Assembly (NCBI GenBank): GCA_002989075.1
Contig: PSQN01000015.1
Location: 2,108,001-2,172,000 of the forward strand
Source: Arthonia radiata
Taxonomy: Eukaryota; Ascomycota; Arthoniomycetes; Arthoniales; Arthoniaceae
Length of the DNA stretch: 64,000 nucleotides
Direction: 5' to 3'
Shown here: positions 12,346 to 24,090 of the stretch, piece after piece
Position numbering within the stretch: the first letter of the stretch is position 1
Layout of the letters: each line of letters opens with the position of its first letter
Position numbers and translations under genes: made by a program
The notes under the pieces: model-generated
Database searches by the model: none
Told to the model about the DNA's origin: nothing
What the model saw: only the letters and a program-made list of their open reading frames with translations

Positions 12346-12565
12346 ACTAAATATAACTATATTTTTAACTATTTATACTATATTATTTTATATATCTATA
12401 TCTTTTTAACTATTAACTCTAGTACTAAGTATAACTATATTCTTAACTATCTATACTACGTTATACTATATATTTATATCTTTTTAGCTATTAACTCTAG
12501 TACTGAGTATAACTATACTCTTATCTATCTATACTATATTATATTATATACTTATACCTCTTTAG
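12346..12565. repeat. Tandem array, three units of about 73 bp
   Basis: Three diverged units each contain ATAACTATA followed by CTATCTATACTA or a variant, then ACTATTAACTCTAGTACT. They occupy the space between the solo-LTR array and the left LTR of the Copia element. Confidence 0.65.
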
Positions 12566-12661
12566 CTACTAACTTTAATATAAATCTCTTTACTATTACT
12601 ACTACTATTACTACTATTACTATCTTCTATCTCTATAGCTCTTATAAAGTTATTTCTATTT

Positions 12662-13155
12662 TGTTAAAAAAGGTGCAGGGAAGAAGAAGAATACTACTAT
12701 AAAGAGTAGAAAGACGAGATTAGCTTAAGACTGGTGCAATACTTAGGCTTAATACAGATACAATACTTAGTAGCAAGGAGAAGCTGTTGTTATATTGTCT
12801 GTCTTATTAGCTAGAATCCTTTAAAGGGATCCTAGCTTATATATCTAAGTCTAGCGGCCTGTATAGAACTTACTAGATATCTGTTCTTTTGATAGAGGCC
12901 AGATAACCCGTAACTTACTATATAAGACGGTAATTCTGTCTATCTAAAACTGTTAGTCTTTAAGTCTATTCTGTATTGTCTTAGACTACGGGCCAGCTGT
13001 CTAGAACGGGTCGTACAATGCTCTTTTTTGTCCTAGACCCGATCCTTTAGGTAAAAGGCTTGTTCTATTCTAGGCCGAGACAGCTGGTAGGACCTGTTCA
13101 ATACTCCGGGCCTCTGAGGGTTTCGGCTAACCAGCTAGTTGGTTAATTTTCAATA
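12662..13155 (-). repeat. 3' LTR of the Copia fossil
   Basis: 494 bp starting TGTTA, and the same length as the other LTR. By eye the two LTRs differ at about 7 percent of positions, almost all transitions, so divergence reflects RIP as well as age. The purine-rich tract expected upstream of a 3' LTR lies at about 13156-13170 when read on the minus strand. Confidence 0.85.
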
Positions 13156-16100
13156 CACCCTCTTAATCAACTAGTTGTTTTAGCCGGATTGTAAGCTAAT
13201 TTAAGTTCTAAACGTTAGTATTTTAGCCAAGTCGATCGGTTTTGTTAAACTGTCTGCTAATTGTTCCTTTATAGAAACGTATTTGAGCTCTGTTTAACCT
13301 GTCTGAACGTTTTCTCTAACATAGTAATACTGTATATCAATATGCTTAGATTTAGCTCGGAAGGTAGGGTTTTTTGTAAGTTCTTTTGTCGAATTGCTGT
13401 CGGTAAGTAACAGTTTTACCGGCAAAACTAGGGTCTCCGGTCTAATTTAACCGGCTTGCCCGGACAAATATATGCTTGCCTGGTGCGTTAGAGCCCGCTA
13501 AGTCTTTTTATCCGCAGACTTTTTAAAAGTACCCGCTAAAACGGTAGTAATCGAATTTTCTTCAAAAATCCTAGATAGTTTGGTAGCAATTAATCGGATA
13601 AATAACTGTTTCTTTATAGCTTCTTTAAGAGCTATATATTCGGCCTTACAAGAGCTTAAGACGACTATTTTTTATAGCTTTAAATTCTAGCTAAGGGCTC
13701 CGTTCCTAAGTAGAAAGATATAGCCGGTAGTCGATCTCCTAGTACCGAGGTCCCCCCCCCCAATCTACGTTACAATAGCCGGTTATACCGTCTATTAAGG
13801 GAGATTTGTAGTAAAGGCTAAGGTTAGAAGTTTTATCTAAGTAAGCCTAAAGGCTACTTAAAACTCTCTAGTGCTCCTCGCTAGGATTTAATATATATCG
13901 GGCTAGTAGGCTAGTTGTAAAGGCAATATCGGGTCTTATCTTTGTTATTAGATACAAAATCGATCCAATTTGTTGCTGATAATTAGAAATATTGGCACTA
14001 CTAGCTTAATTAGGATTCGGTGCCAATTTTAAGCCGACAGGTTGCAGTATTTTTCTGGGCATTCGGCCGTTTTTCTTCGAGTATTTAGTTAAAATTTTAG
14101 CTAAATAAGTCGACTAGTTTAGGTAAATCTTTTTCGCCGGGCGATCTCAAGTAATTTTAATTTCTAGAAACTTACTAACGTCTTCTAAGTTCTTAACTAT
14201 AAGAGTCTTATTTAGTTTCTAGTAGATTTTAGAGATTGTTTCAATAGAATCGAATACAGCTAATATATTGTCTACGTAGATGATTAAAATTGCCTACTTT
14301 CTAGTTCTTTAAATATAAACCGACTAATTGGATACTAGGGGTTTAAAACCTATGTCCCTTAGTAATTCTTAAAGATAGGCTTTCTACTATCGGCCGGCCT
14401 ATTTTAGACCGTAAAGGGCCTTCTTTATTCAATAAACTTTATTAGTTCCGTTAGATAGGTTAGTTAGTTACTCGATATAGACAATCTTATCTAACTTTGC
14501 GTTAGAATAAGCTAATTTTACGTCCCATTGCTTTATTTTCTAGTCTTTCTCTGCTGCTAAGGCTAGTATAAGCCGGTAGATAATTAAATTTACTATATTT
14601 ATAAAGGTCTCTATAAAATTGAGGTCGGGTCTTTACTGGCAGCCCTTAGCTATCCAGCGGGCTTTAAAAATTAGCTCGCTCTTCGGAGGGTACTTAATCT
14701 TTAATACCCAGCGCCCTTTTAGCGCCTTTCTACTCGGCGGCAGCTCGGTTAATATTTAAGTTTCTTAGTTAGCTAGCTCTTTGAGCTCCGACTATATTGC
14801 GTCTAGCTAAGAAGGCCAATCCTTAGATATCCTTATTTCTTTTAAGTTATTAGGCTCTTTAGTAACTGCAACTAAGGCCTGTTTGGCGTATTGTTCTAGA
14901 TTATTGTAGAACTCGTTAAACTAATTTTTGTCGGCGTTTTTGTATATAAAATCTATTTTCTGAGCACAATCGATGTCTACTCGGCCAGGGTCTTCGGTAC
15001 TTCTATAATCTAACTCGGTAGGAAGGTTAGACTTGTCTAGAGCTCTAGTTTAGTATAGTTCTTATTTAAATTCGTCTGCTAGTTGTTAAGATATAGAGAA
15101 GGTATACTATTTCTTATACAGAGAACTTTCTCCTTTATTAAAAGGTACCTCTCTATTATCTTAAGATTTAGCGGTCGAATTTAGCTTATTTTTGAACTCG
15201 ACTTTTAGTTATTTTTTAAGCTCTTTAGAAATACTTTTGGTTAATTAATTAACCGTAGATCTCTGTAGGTCCTAAACAAATTTTTCTTCTTAGACGTAGA
15301 CGTCTCTCTCTCAGTAAACCTTCCGGTTATTGAGGTCTAAGAGCTTATATTGGTTCGATCTGTAGCCTATTAGAATATAAGTAGTTGCTCTAGCGTCTAG
15401 CTTTTTTAGTTTAGATTCTTTAAGATAAGTAACTGAGCCTTAGATTTTAATAGTACTAACATTCGGTTTTTTGCCGTATTTTGCTTCGTACGGAATAATA
15501 AACCCCGGCAATTCGGTATAAGGGGTCCTGTTGTAAATATAGATAGCTGCTTTTAGCGCTTTACTCTAATATATCTAAGGTAGCTCGGCGGTATAAAGCA
15601 TTGCTCAAACTTTACTAATAATTGTTCGGTTAAAGCGTTCGGCTCGTCTATTTTACTAAGAGATATACGATACAGATGTCGTTAAAATAGCTTCTTTTTG
15701 TTCTAGAAGCTGTTTTATCCGGCCTTCCCGGTATTCTTTTGTGTTGTTTAAGTATAGTCTTTTAAAAGAATACTCGAACTACGTTTCTTTTTAAGTAATA
15801 TAGATAAATAGTGCGTCGAAAACCTAATCTTTAGACTATAGTACCTTAGTAGTCGTATACCGGGTTTTATTGTCTATAAAGCTAGTAAATAATTAACCTT
15901 TAGAAGGGGTTTACGGTACAATTAGCCCGTAAATATCTGAGTAGACTTTTTTTAAATAATTAACCGATTTGTCTAGAGTTTTTTAGCTAACTTTAGCCGT
16001 TGCCTTTGCTTCGAAGCAAATTTAGTAATTATCTTTCAATTTGTCCGAATAATCTATTTCTAGGGCAACCTTTTTAAGCTGTTTTAAGGCGTTTTCGCCT

Positions 16101-17531
16101 ATATATCCTATCCGTTGATACTAAAGGTCAGTTTTCGAAGAAATAGTGTAGAAAGATCGGACTGTATTAATAGTCTAAGCTTCTATTACTATTAAGCCGT
16201 TAATATACCGCCCCTCGGTAGTTAGTTGTTCGGTTCAATTAACTTTTGGCTTGTTTTAGTTAAGAGTTACCTTACCTTCTCTCTTTCTAAGCTTATCGAA
16301 GCTTAGAAGGTTAATTCTAAATTCCTTAACAAACAAAACTTTGTTTAGAACAATTATTTTGTTCTTAAAGAACAGTTTTGCTTTACCTGTTTAGAAGGCT
16401 TAGATTAACTTCTTCCCTCTTCAATAAATAATTCGGTTAGTTGGCCGGATATCCGTTAGAAGGTCAATATTCGAGCAAATATAGCTTATTGAGCCTATAT
16501 CGAGGATCTAAGAATTAGTAGAGTAATTAACTCTGTCTAGTAATACTGTAAAGTATTGTTTTTCTTGTAGATTGGAACTATGTACAGAAAATATTGAAAA
16601 ATCGGTGTTTTTGGAGCTTTTGTTAGAATTTAGCCGGAGATTTGGGTATTTTTTCTAACAAGTTACCGGTTTATGCCTCTTTTTGTTGTAAAAGGGGCAT
16701 TTTTCTTAGTTTTTTCTTAGAGATTTTAATTGTTCTCCGGTCTTTTGCGTCGATTTGTTGTCTATTGCAGTAAAAACCTTTTCTGCTGGAGTACTACCGT
16801 AAATTCGGCGAGACTCGTTTATAAGTTAACTAAATAAGTCCTATAGACTTATATCGCTAGTCGTTTGCCGATAGCTTTGGCTAATAATAGCTACCGTGTG
16901 CTCGTATTCGGGGGTCAGATTGTAAAGAACGTAGGCAGCTACCACCTTGTTGGGTAGTGCTAGTCCTTAGATTGCTAAATCGTCCGTTAATTGTCTTATT
17001 TTAGCAAGGTAAAGCTTAAGGTTTTTTACCTTACTAAGTATAGTGCTAAAGAGCTCCTTGCAAATTAGAAACTTGAAACTAAAAATTTTCGATTCGTATA
17101 ACCTTTCTAGGCTATTTTAAAGCTCTAGAGAGTTATAGATCCCCTTTATTTAAATAAGGGGACCGTCCTCTAAAGTTAGTTAAATAAGGGCTGCTGCTCT
17201 TATCAACTATTTCTGGCGGCTAGCTTCGGTAATATCTCTAGCTAAATAGCCAGAAAAGGGGATTATAACGTTACCGTAGCCCTTTTCAGTTAAAAGTGCC
17301 TCTATTCGAATCGACTAAATGTCCTAATTAGTCGAGCCCCTAAGTTTAGGAATCTTATAAGAGGAGTCTATAGCCAAATATATAGTCAGAGATTTCCGAA
17401 AAAAAAGAAAATTCTGTTCTAATAGTTAAATTGGGCTAAAAATTTAGAGTCGATTAGTAATAGAATCGTTCGGAGGTGCCGATAGGTATCGTAGGGGAAA
17501 TATTTTCTAAAAAGGAAATTCGAAAGGAATT

Positions 17532-17554
17532 GGTGCTAACTCGGGCTCATAACC
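17532..17554 (-). other. Primer-binding site, tRNA-half type
   Basis: The 23 bases next to the 5' LTR include GGGCTCATAACC (17543-17554). On the plus strand this reads like the anticodon arm of an initiator tRNA-Met with CAT in the loop. Known Copia-type elements can prime from an internal tRNA-Met fragment, and this site fits that arrangement better than a 3'-CCA primer. The assignment rests on pattern recognition. Confidence 0.55.
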
Positions 17555-18048
17555 TGTTAAAAAAGGTATAGAGAAGAAGAAGAATACTACTATAAAGAGT
17601 AGAAAGACGAGACTAGCTTAAGACTAGTACAATACTTAGACTTAATATAGGTACAATACTTAGTAGCAAGGAGAAGCTATTGTTATATTGTCTGTCTTAT
17701 TAGCTAGAATGCTCTAGAGGAATCTTAGCTTATATATCTAAGTTTAGCGGCCCGTACAGAACTTACTAGATATCTGTTCTTTTGATAGAGGCCAGATAAC
17801 CCGTAACTTACTATATAAGACAGTAATTTCGTCTATCTAAAACTATTAGTCTCTAAGTCTATTCTATATTGTTTTAGACTACGGGCCAGCTATCTAGAAC
17901 GGGTCGTACAATGCTCTTTTTTATCCTAGACCCGATCCTTTAGGTAAAAGGCTTGTTCTATTCTAGGCCGAGACAGCTGGTAGGACCTATCCAATACTCC
18001 GGGCCCCTAGGGGTTCCGGCTAACCAGCTAGTTGGTTAATTTCTAATA
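17555..18048 (-). repeat. 5' LTR of the Copia fossil
   Basis: 494 bp starting TGTTA. It sits next to the primer-binding site, which makes it the 5' LTR in the minus orientation. It would have carried the element's promoter. Confidence 0.85.
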
Positions 18049-18053
18049 TATTT

Positions 18054-21000
18054 ACTTATAGTTCTATCTTTATAGCTCTTATAAAGCTATCTCTATTTAC
18101 TTATAGTTCTACCTTTATAGCTCTTATAAAGCTATCTCTATCTACTTATACTTCTATATCTTAGTTATTAATTTTAAACTTAGTTAGTAATAACTTACTA
18201 ATACTATTAAAGTTCTATAGCTAATATTCTATTTATATTAAGTAATTTAATAAAGAATATCTTTAGGTCTATTTTTTAAAATTTTCTATAAATTTTCTAT
18301 AAATTCTCTATAAATCTTCTATAAGATCTTTATAAGTTCTCTATAAATATATCTATTATTTATTATATTTATTAGCTATATTAGTAAGTTAATAAGTTTT
18401 ATATCTATCTTTATAAATATCTATTTTTCTTCTTATAATATAATAATATTCCCTTCTTTTAAACTATAGCTCTTAATATTAGTAGACTAATTAAAAGTCT
18501 TTTTATGAGATAATAAAACACTCTATAGTTCTCTTCTCTTATAATAAACTTTTATATTAAGTTTCTTAATTTCTTTACCTTATTAAAAGATTTTTTCAAG
18601 CTTTATAGTAAATATATTAATTAAAGATAACTTTAACTTATAACCTATTTAGAAGATAATTAACCTAGTAGTCTTATTAACTAGTAAATAAATATTCTTT
18701 ATTATAAGAAAACTAGTATACTTATTTAATAGCTACTTACTAAATATTTCTTAAATAAGCTTATAAATCTTACTTTAAAACTTACTTATAAGAATATAAA
18801 CGTTGAATAAATATTTAAAACTAAATATTAATATTTATCTTACTTTTAACTATTTTTTTAAGCTAGCTATTTAGATACTTAAAAAAGAAATTAATCTTAT
18901 ACTAGCTATTATTCTTTTTTATTTAATTAATAAGTATATTTAATAGAATTATTCTTAATAGTTTACTTAACGCTATAAAGATGTATAAAAGTTTATATAA
19001 ACTAAGTATTGGTATATTTATACTAGCTAGAGCCTTTAAAATAAGCTATCAAAATATATATTAAGTACTTAAAAAGTTTAATATCACTATACTTAATTAT
19101 ATACTTAAGAATCTTATAGTTGCTTACTACTTAAATTATTTATTAATAATAGTAATATAGCTAATTCTTGACTATACTAGTTTACTTTTTAGTATACTAC
19201 TACTTTATCTATTTATTTAGATTACTACGCTTTAAAGCTACTTTCTTTAGCTATTTCTTCTTTTTAATTCTTTAAGTCTTCTTTTTATAAAATTACTACT
19301 TAACTTACTTAAGTATGAGAGTCTTAATATAATTATGTATCTTAATATTATTTATTAAAGTTTACTTAGAGATACTTAATAGTTTTTAAGTATAGATATC
19401 TTTATAGATCTTTTATATTAGCTTTAAAAAATATATAGTTATTATATATATAATATATTTTAAATCTTATTAATATTAAAGCTCTATACCTCTATTTTAT
19501 AGTAGAATATTACTAATATATAAATATTAAAGCTATTTAATAAAAAATATTTAGTATAATAGAACTTAGTATTATTTTAAAGTAATATTTATTACTACTT
19601 TTAAAAATTAAAGTAATACTATAGTAATAATAGCTCTTTACTTATATTTATACTACTAAATTACTTTTAAATAAAGAAAAGAGTTAATATTTAAAAATAA
19701 AAAGAAGGAATATAAAGAATAATCTACTTTTATTTATTAATTATAAGAATCTATATTATTAACCAAGTCTTTTTAAGCTAATTAAAGTTACTTAATAGTA
19801 AGTTAATCTTTATAAATAAGCTATAGTTAGCTTTAAAAGACTTTAATATTTTAAAAGTCTTATATATCTAAACTAAGCTAATTTTTATAGAATCTCTTTA
19901 TTACTTTATATACTCTATTAACTAAGCTTTTATTAATAAATATTAGCTTTAAATTATAGTAATTAGTTTTATAAGATATTAATTTATTAATAGTAAGTAT
20001 TTATAAAGTAGATAATATATTTTTATTATAAATAGTAAGTATCTTAAAGTATATATTTAAGATTATATTAAATATTTAAAAAAACTAGATATCTTTAGTA
20101 TATTAGTTTTCTCTAAAAAGAATTTACTTTATATTTTTAAATAGAAGTTAAATAATAGAATTAAGTATTAACTACTTTAATTTTCTATTTAAAATATTAC
20201 TATAAATTACCTTTTTAGTAGTTACTAAAGTAAGCTTATCTTTCTAATTTAAATAAGTCTGTAAAACATCTTTATAGTATTAAAAATTACTATATATAAT
20301 AATAAGTAATTTCTCTTTATTAAGTTAAAAAAAGAATTTTATATAACTCTTTTATTTACTTATAAAGCTAAATTATAAGTATTTAGTAACTTTTATATAG
20401 TTTTAAGCTAAATAGCGTATTAAAATATTAGTATTAAGTACTAATAAAATAGAAATAGATACTAAATAAGTATACTAATTTATTATATTACTCTTACATA
20501 AATATTCTTAATAGTACTATAACTATAAGTATTATATATAGTAGATAATAATTAAAAGTAGTAAAAGTAGTCTCTTATAGTATATTACTAGCTTACTAGA
20601 GTTAAAGTAGTTATTAAAGAAAATAATATAGAAATAGTACTCTTACTTTAAAACTAAGTTAAATTAAATATAATAATTATATAAATATAATAAAAACATT
20701 TTAGCTTACTTTACTATATAACTTACTAAAGTATAATTAGCCTTTATATAGCTCTTTTAAATACTTTAGCTCTTTATATACTTAAGATATAAGAACAGTA
20801 TTAAATATTATATTTCTATTAACTAAAGGCTCAGAATAATTAATATATATCTTATTAATAGTAGAACTTTAATTTAAAGTATATATAAAAGACTTTTAGT
20901 AGATACTTGATATTTAATATCTTTTTAAAGTCTTATTTAATAGCTCTTTAAGTAGAGTCTTAATAAACTTATATAGCAACTAAATAGTACTATTAATAAC

Positions 21001-21440
21001 TTTTAATATTAATATTAATTAACCTATATAAATAATATAAAATAGCTTCAATAATTCTTTTATATACTATTACTTTTAAATATACTTTAGTATAATTAGT
21101 ATAATAGTATATTAAAACTAGCTTATTAAGATTATAAAGCTTATTAAAAGTTTTATAAAAATCTACTAATAGTATATAATAGAGCGCTAATCTTAAGATT
21201 AAATATACTTACTAAAATACTAAAGTTTACTATAGTAGTAAAGAATAAAGATTTTTAAAGTTACTACTAAACATAAAATATATAACTACTAAAAAGCTAT
21301 AAGTTAGGCTTAAACTTTAAATATAAGATAGTAAAAATTTCTATTTTAAATATTATATAACTATAAATATCCTACGAAACCCTTATAAAACCCCTACGAA
21401 GAGGGTATAATAACCCTACGCACGCTAAATTTTACTACCC
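18054..21440. other. Saturated AT-rich sequence right of the Copia fossil
   Basis: About 3.4 kb of TA-rich sequence without open frames. A 50-bp unit (CTTATAGTTCTA..TATAGCTCTTATAAAGCTATCTCTA type) is repeated two or three times at about 18050-18170, and the same word also occurs left of the Copia insertion near 12630-12660. This shows the Copia element jumped into that repeat. Composition returns to normal over about 21370-21440. Confidence 0.6.
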
Positions 21441-21466
21441 TGCCGAGACGTTCAGGGTCTGAGTCA

Positions 21467-21486
21467 ACTGAGACTAACCACCGTGT
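21467..21486. repeat. Right boundary: inverted repeat plus direct repeat
   Basis: ACTGAGACT (21467-21475) is the reverse complement of 5300-5308 and is followed by AACCACCGTGT (21476-21486), identical to 5289-5299. A chance 14-bp match at exactly the two composition boundaries is very unlikely, so the pair probably marks an insertion. Confidence 0.6.
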
Positions 21487-22237
21487 CACGCCGAGAGAAC
21501 CTTCAGGGAGGCAGCAGGTGGTATTCCCACGCGCAGACATGTGCGAGCTGATTTGAAAAGACCATGTGACGTTATCTCGGCAAATCTGCCCAAGGGAGGC
21601 GTTCTACAAAGCAGTGAGTGCCTAGCTCAACAATTCCATGGACCCTCGTGTCAATCAAGACATTGTTCAGACGCCGGTAAGCGGCACGGGACATGAAGCA
21701 TGGAGCGAACAACATCGTCGTCGAAACATGACCAGCATGAAAATGTGTCAGGTAGAGGACGAAGAACAATCGCCGGGAAACACCATTACATTCATTCATC
21801 ATACGTATCTGCTGTCAAAGTTCATATTCGGCACCAAAGGGCATGAATGATGCTCATCAATGCTTAGCTGGCGATAGCGTGAGGGTAAAACATCATCATC
21901 GCCTTCCTGCTGCCAGTTCGGCTTTGGATATCCTGCTCATGGTCGTTCGTCATAGAGGTGTCGTAGTAGTAGAGTTGATCATGGCGAAAAAGCTGCTGAA
22001 ACATGCCGCGTAAAATTCGATCGATAGTATGCTGTTCATTTCCTCACTTTTGATCTTCCAAGACAGCCAATGTCGCGTCGCCGATGCTGATGGCTTCTCA
22101 AACGTGGATGCCGTTGGCGAGGTCCATGCTGTTGATCAATGACGGGGATGAATGAGTGTGGTGGAAAATGTCTCCAAAAGCAAGCGCCTCGAGCCAGAGG
22201 TCAGTCCAGAACGCCAAACGTTGAATGAGATTGAAGC
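21487..22237. other. Intergenic, 3' flank of the RRM gene
   Basis: Normal-composition DNA between the AT block and the stop codon of the RNA-binding protein gene. The only open frames (21572-21850) are short and overlap on both strands. Nothing else was recognised. Confidence 0.5.
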
Positions 22238-24090
22238 TCATGCACCGGGATGAGTTTCAGTATGAGCCGCCTCTTCATTGGCGGACAAGGCGGAGACCGA
22301 AGCGTGGATGGTCTTCTCATCGTCATCAGCTGAATCCTCAGCACTCTGAACCGCGTGACCATTGTATGCAGCGTGAGCATTGACATCGATCGGTGGCACG
22401 CTGGCACCGAGGTGGGATGATAGTGCTGACAGACGTCCATTGACGCCACTGGTCGTATTGTATCCGTTGGTCGGAGAAGTGCCATTGACGGAGCCGGTGA
22501 GATACTGCTCGAACTCATTGGTGCCGTTCATACGAGCAGCCATGACTTGAGGGCTGTTGGTGGTCTGTGACTCGTACTCAGCAGAGCGGTATTGACGAGC
22601 CGCGGTGGTCTGCTGCTTCAACGCCTTCTGCTCTGGGGTGTCGGCATAGCGAATCTGGATGTTGTAGGTCTCGCCATTGGCCTTGACAACGGGTCGATTG
22701 TTGAACTCCTGGATGACCTGCTCACAAGCGTCATGCGAAGCAAAGCGCGCAAAGCCGACACCACGTCCAGAGCCGTCCGCGTTGCGGAGGATTCTCTTCG
22801 AGCAGACGTCGTAGCCCTCGAAGATGGCACCGAGGTCGTGCTCGTTGAACTCGATCGGAAGATTGGAGATGTAGAGATTGGTGGCACCTTGATCCGAGAG
22901 CTTCTTGAGCTGGCTGTAGAATGACTCACGGGCAAACGAAGTTTCGTAACCGCAGAAGTGAAAGCCGCGAATGCAATCTTCGGCATCCTTGAAGTTGTAG
23001 TACTTGACGAACCCGAAGCTTTCAGACATGATTAGCACAGTGCATTGACGGATAGCAACTCGGTCGGACAAACCCTTTGCAGAGACCAGTGTTCAGGTCG
23101 ATAATAGCTTTGGAGCTCTCAATGTCACCAAAACGCTTGGCAAGCGTGTAGAGCATCTCATCGGTGGTGTTTGGTTGCAACCCACGAACGTACACATCTA
23201 CGAGGATGTCAGTCAAGGTCGAACAGATTGCGCAGGGTTCTACACTCACTGGTGATGCCGTGTGGATTCTCGAGACGGCGATCGAGAGGCTTGGTTGGTG
23301 AGAAGGGCGCGGGTACCGCCTTGGGAATCGGTGGCTCTTCTTGGCAGAGGATCTGCAGATGCAGGGGGATCTGAACAGGTGGCTGAGGCTTGTTGAAGAA
23401 GCGAGCTTGACTCGGAGACGGAGTGCTCCAAGCGTAGAGACTGTTCGGTGAGTGATCGAAGACCGGGACACCACCCCCGAACCCCGTGTACTGGGTAAAG
23501 GGCGTACCAGGAATGTCTTGATCATTAGAAGAACCGCCCGAGCTGCGACGCGGTGTGACCAGAGACGGCATCTGACTAGAGGCCATGCGTGACGACTGCC
23601 AGCTTGGTGGACTATGTTCAGTGGCAAAGTGGGCCTGGTTGTAGCTACTGTAGCCGTTGCTGCTCATCATGGAAGTGCCGTTTGGAGCGTACATGCTGGA
23701 GGAAGACTGAACACCGTTGGTACCATGCTGGGGGTAGTAAGAAGGCTGAGAGAACATGACCTGGCCATTGAAGAGGTATGGAAACTGCTGGCCGACAGTC
23801 ACTCCGCCTGGAGTAGAGGAGTGGTTGGAAAGGAGTGGGCTTGGCTGAGCCGAATGACCGAATGCTGGAGTCTGGAGACTCATGCCTTTGAAAGAGCGAA
23901 TGAGTTCATCGTTCTCCTCGGCGCCGTGTGAGGTGGGCACCATGCCGTTGTGGTTCATGTACATCTGACTCTGAGCACGCTGAGCCCCAGTCATGTTGTT
24001 TGGCTGACTTGGGCGGTTGCCGATGACGCCGGGATTGTGAGAAGGAACGTTGCTGCTACTTCCGGCACGCATTTTGCGAAGGTTGTCCAT
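22238..24090 (-). CDS. Two-RRM RNA-binding protein (MSSP/RBMS-like)
   Basis: Exons 24090-23250, 23197-23074 and 23018-22238 give 581 residues; introns are 52 and 55 bp and phases fit. Residues 1-270 are a low-complexity Ser/Asn/Gln/Pro-rich region, probably disordered. RRM1 spans about 281-355 (starts NVYVRGL; RNP1 KGFGFVKY is rebuilt exactly across the second splice). RRM2 spans about 368-445 (NLYISNLP; RNP1 GRGVGFARF). The spacing of the two RRMs and the FARESF linker resemble the MSSP/RBMS group of single-stranded nucleic-acid binders. The C-terminal 130 residues are again low in complexity and end in an acidic patch. The likely role is post-transcriptional control of mRNA; targets cannot be inferred. 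The start is the first Met of the long exon. A long 5' leader is likely. Confidence 0.9.

Larger units (their letters stand above)
12662..18048 (-). mobile_element. Ty1/Copia LTR retrotransposon (fossil), full length
   Basis: A 5387-bp element with two 494-bp LTRs and a 5-bp target duplication TATTT (12657-12661 and 18049-18053). It reads on the minus strand. A primer-binding site abuts the right LTR (17532-17554) and contains the complement of an initiator-tRNA anticodon arm. Then come, in Copia order, a gag-like region with a zinc-knuckle-like block (about 16.6-17.5 kb), a GAG-pre-integrase HxxxxH-type block (about 16.1 kb), the integrase core (about 15.6-16.0 kb), reverse transcriptase (about 13.9-14.9 kb), an RNase H block (about 13.2-13.7 kb) and a purine-rich tract before the left LTR. 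It is broken by many changes, dozens at least, in a RIP-like pattern. It is far less AT-rich than its surroundings, so it inserted later. Confidence 0.9.
5300..21475. other. 16.2-kb AT-rich, RIP-like block with terminal repeats
   Basis: Base composition changes abruptly on entering at about 5330 and leaving at about 21440. Inside, outside the GC islands, the sequence is almost only A and T with TA-rich words and no long open frame, the typical product of repeat-induced point mutation. The first nine bases inside (AGTCTCAGT, 5300-5308) are the exact reverse complement of the last nine (ACTGAGACT, 21467-21475). The flanking AACCACCGTGT is identical on both sides. This geometry fits a single inserted element with a terminal inverted repeat and target duplication, into which retrotransposons later jumped. 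The element class cannot be read from the eroded interior. Confidence 0.6.

Noticed and set aside
5300-21475. Centromere-like DNA as explanation for the AT-rich block
   Set aside because: The size could fit, but the sharp edges with inverted and direct repeats, the nested retroelements and the close gene neighbours favour a RIP-mutated insertion. Only CENP-A mapping could settle it.
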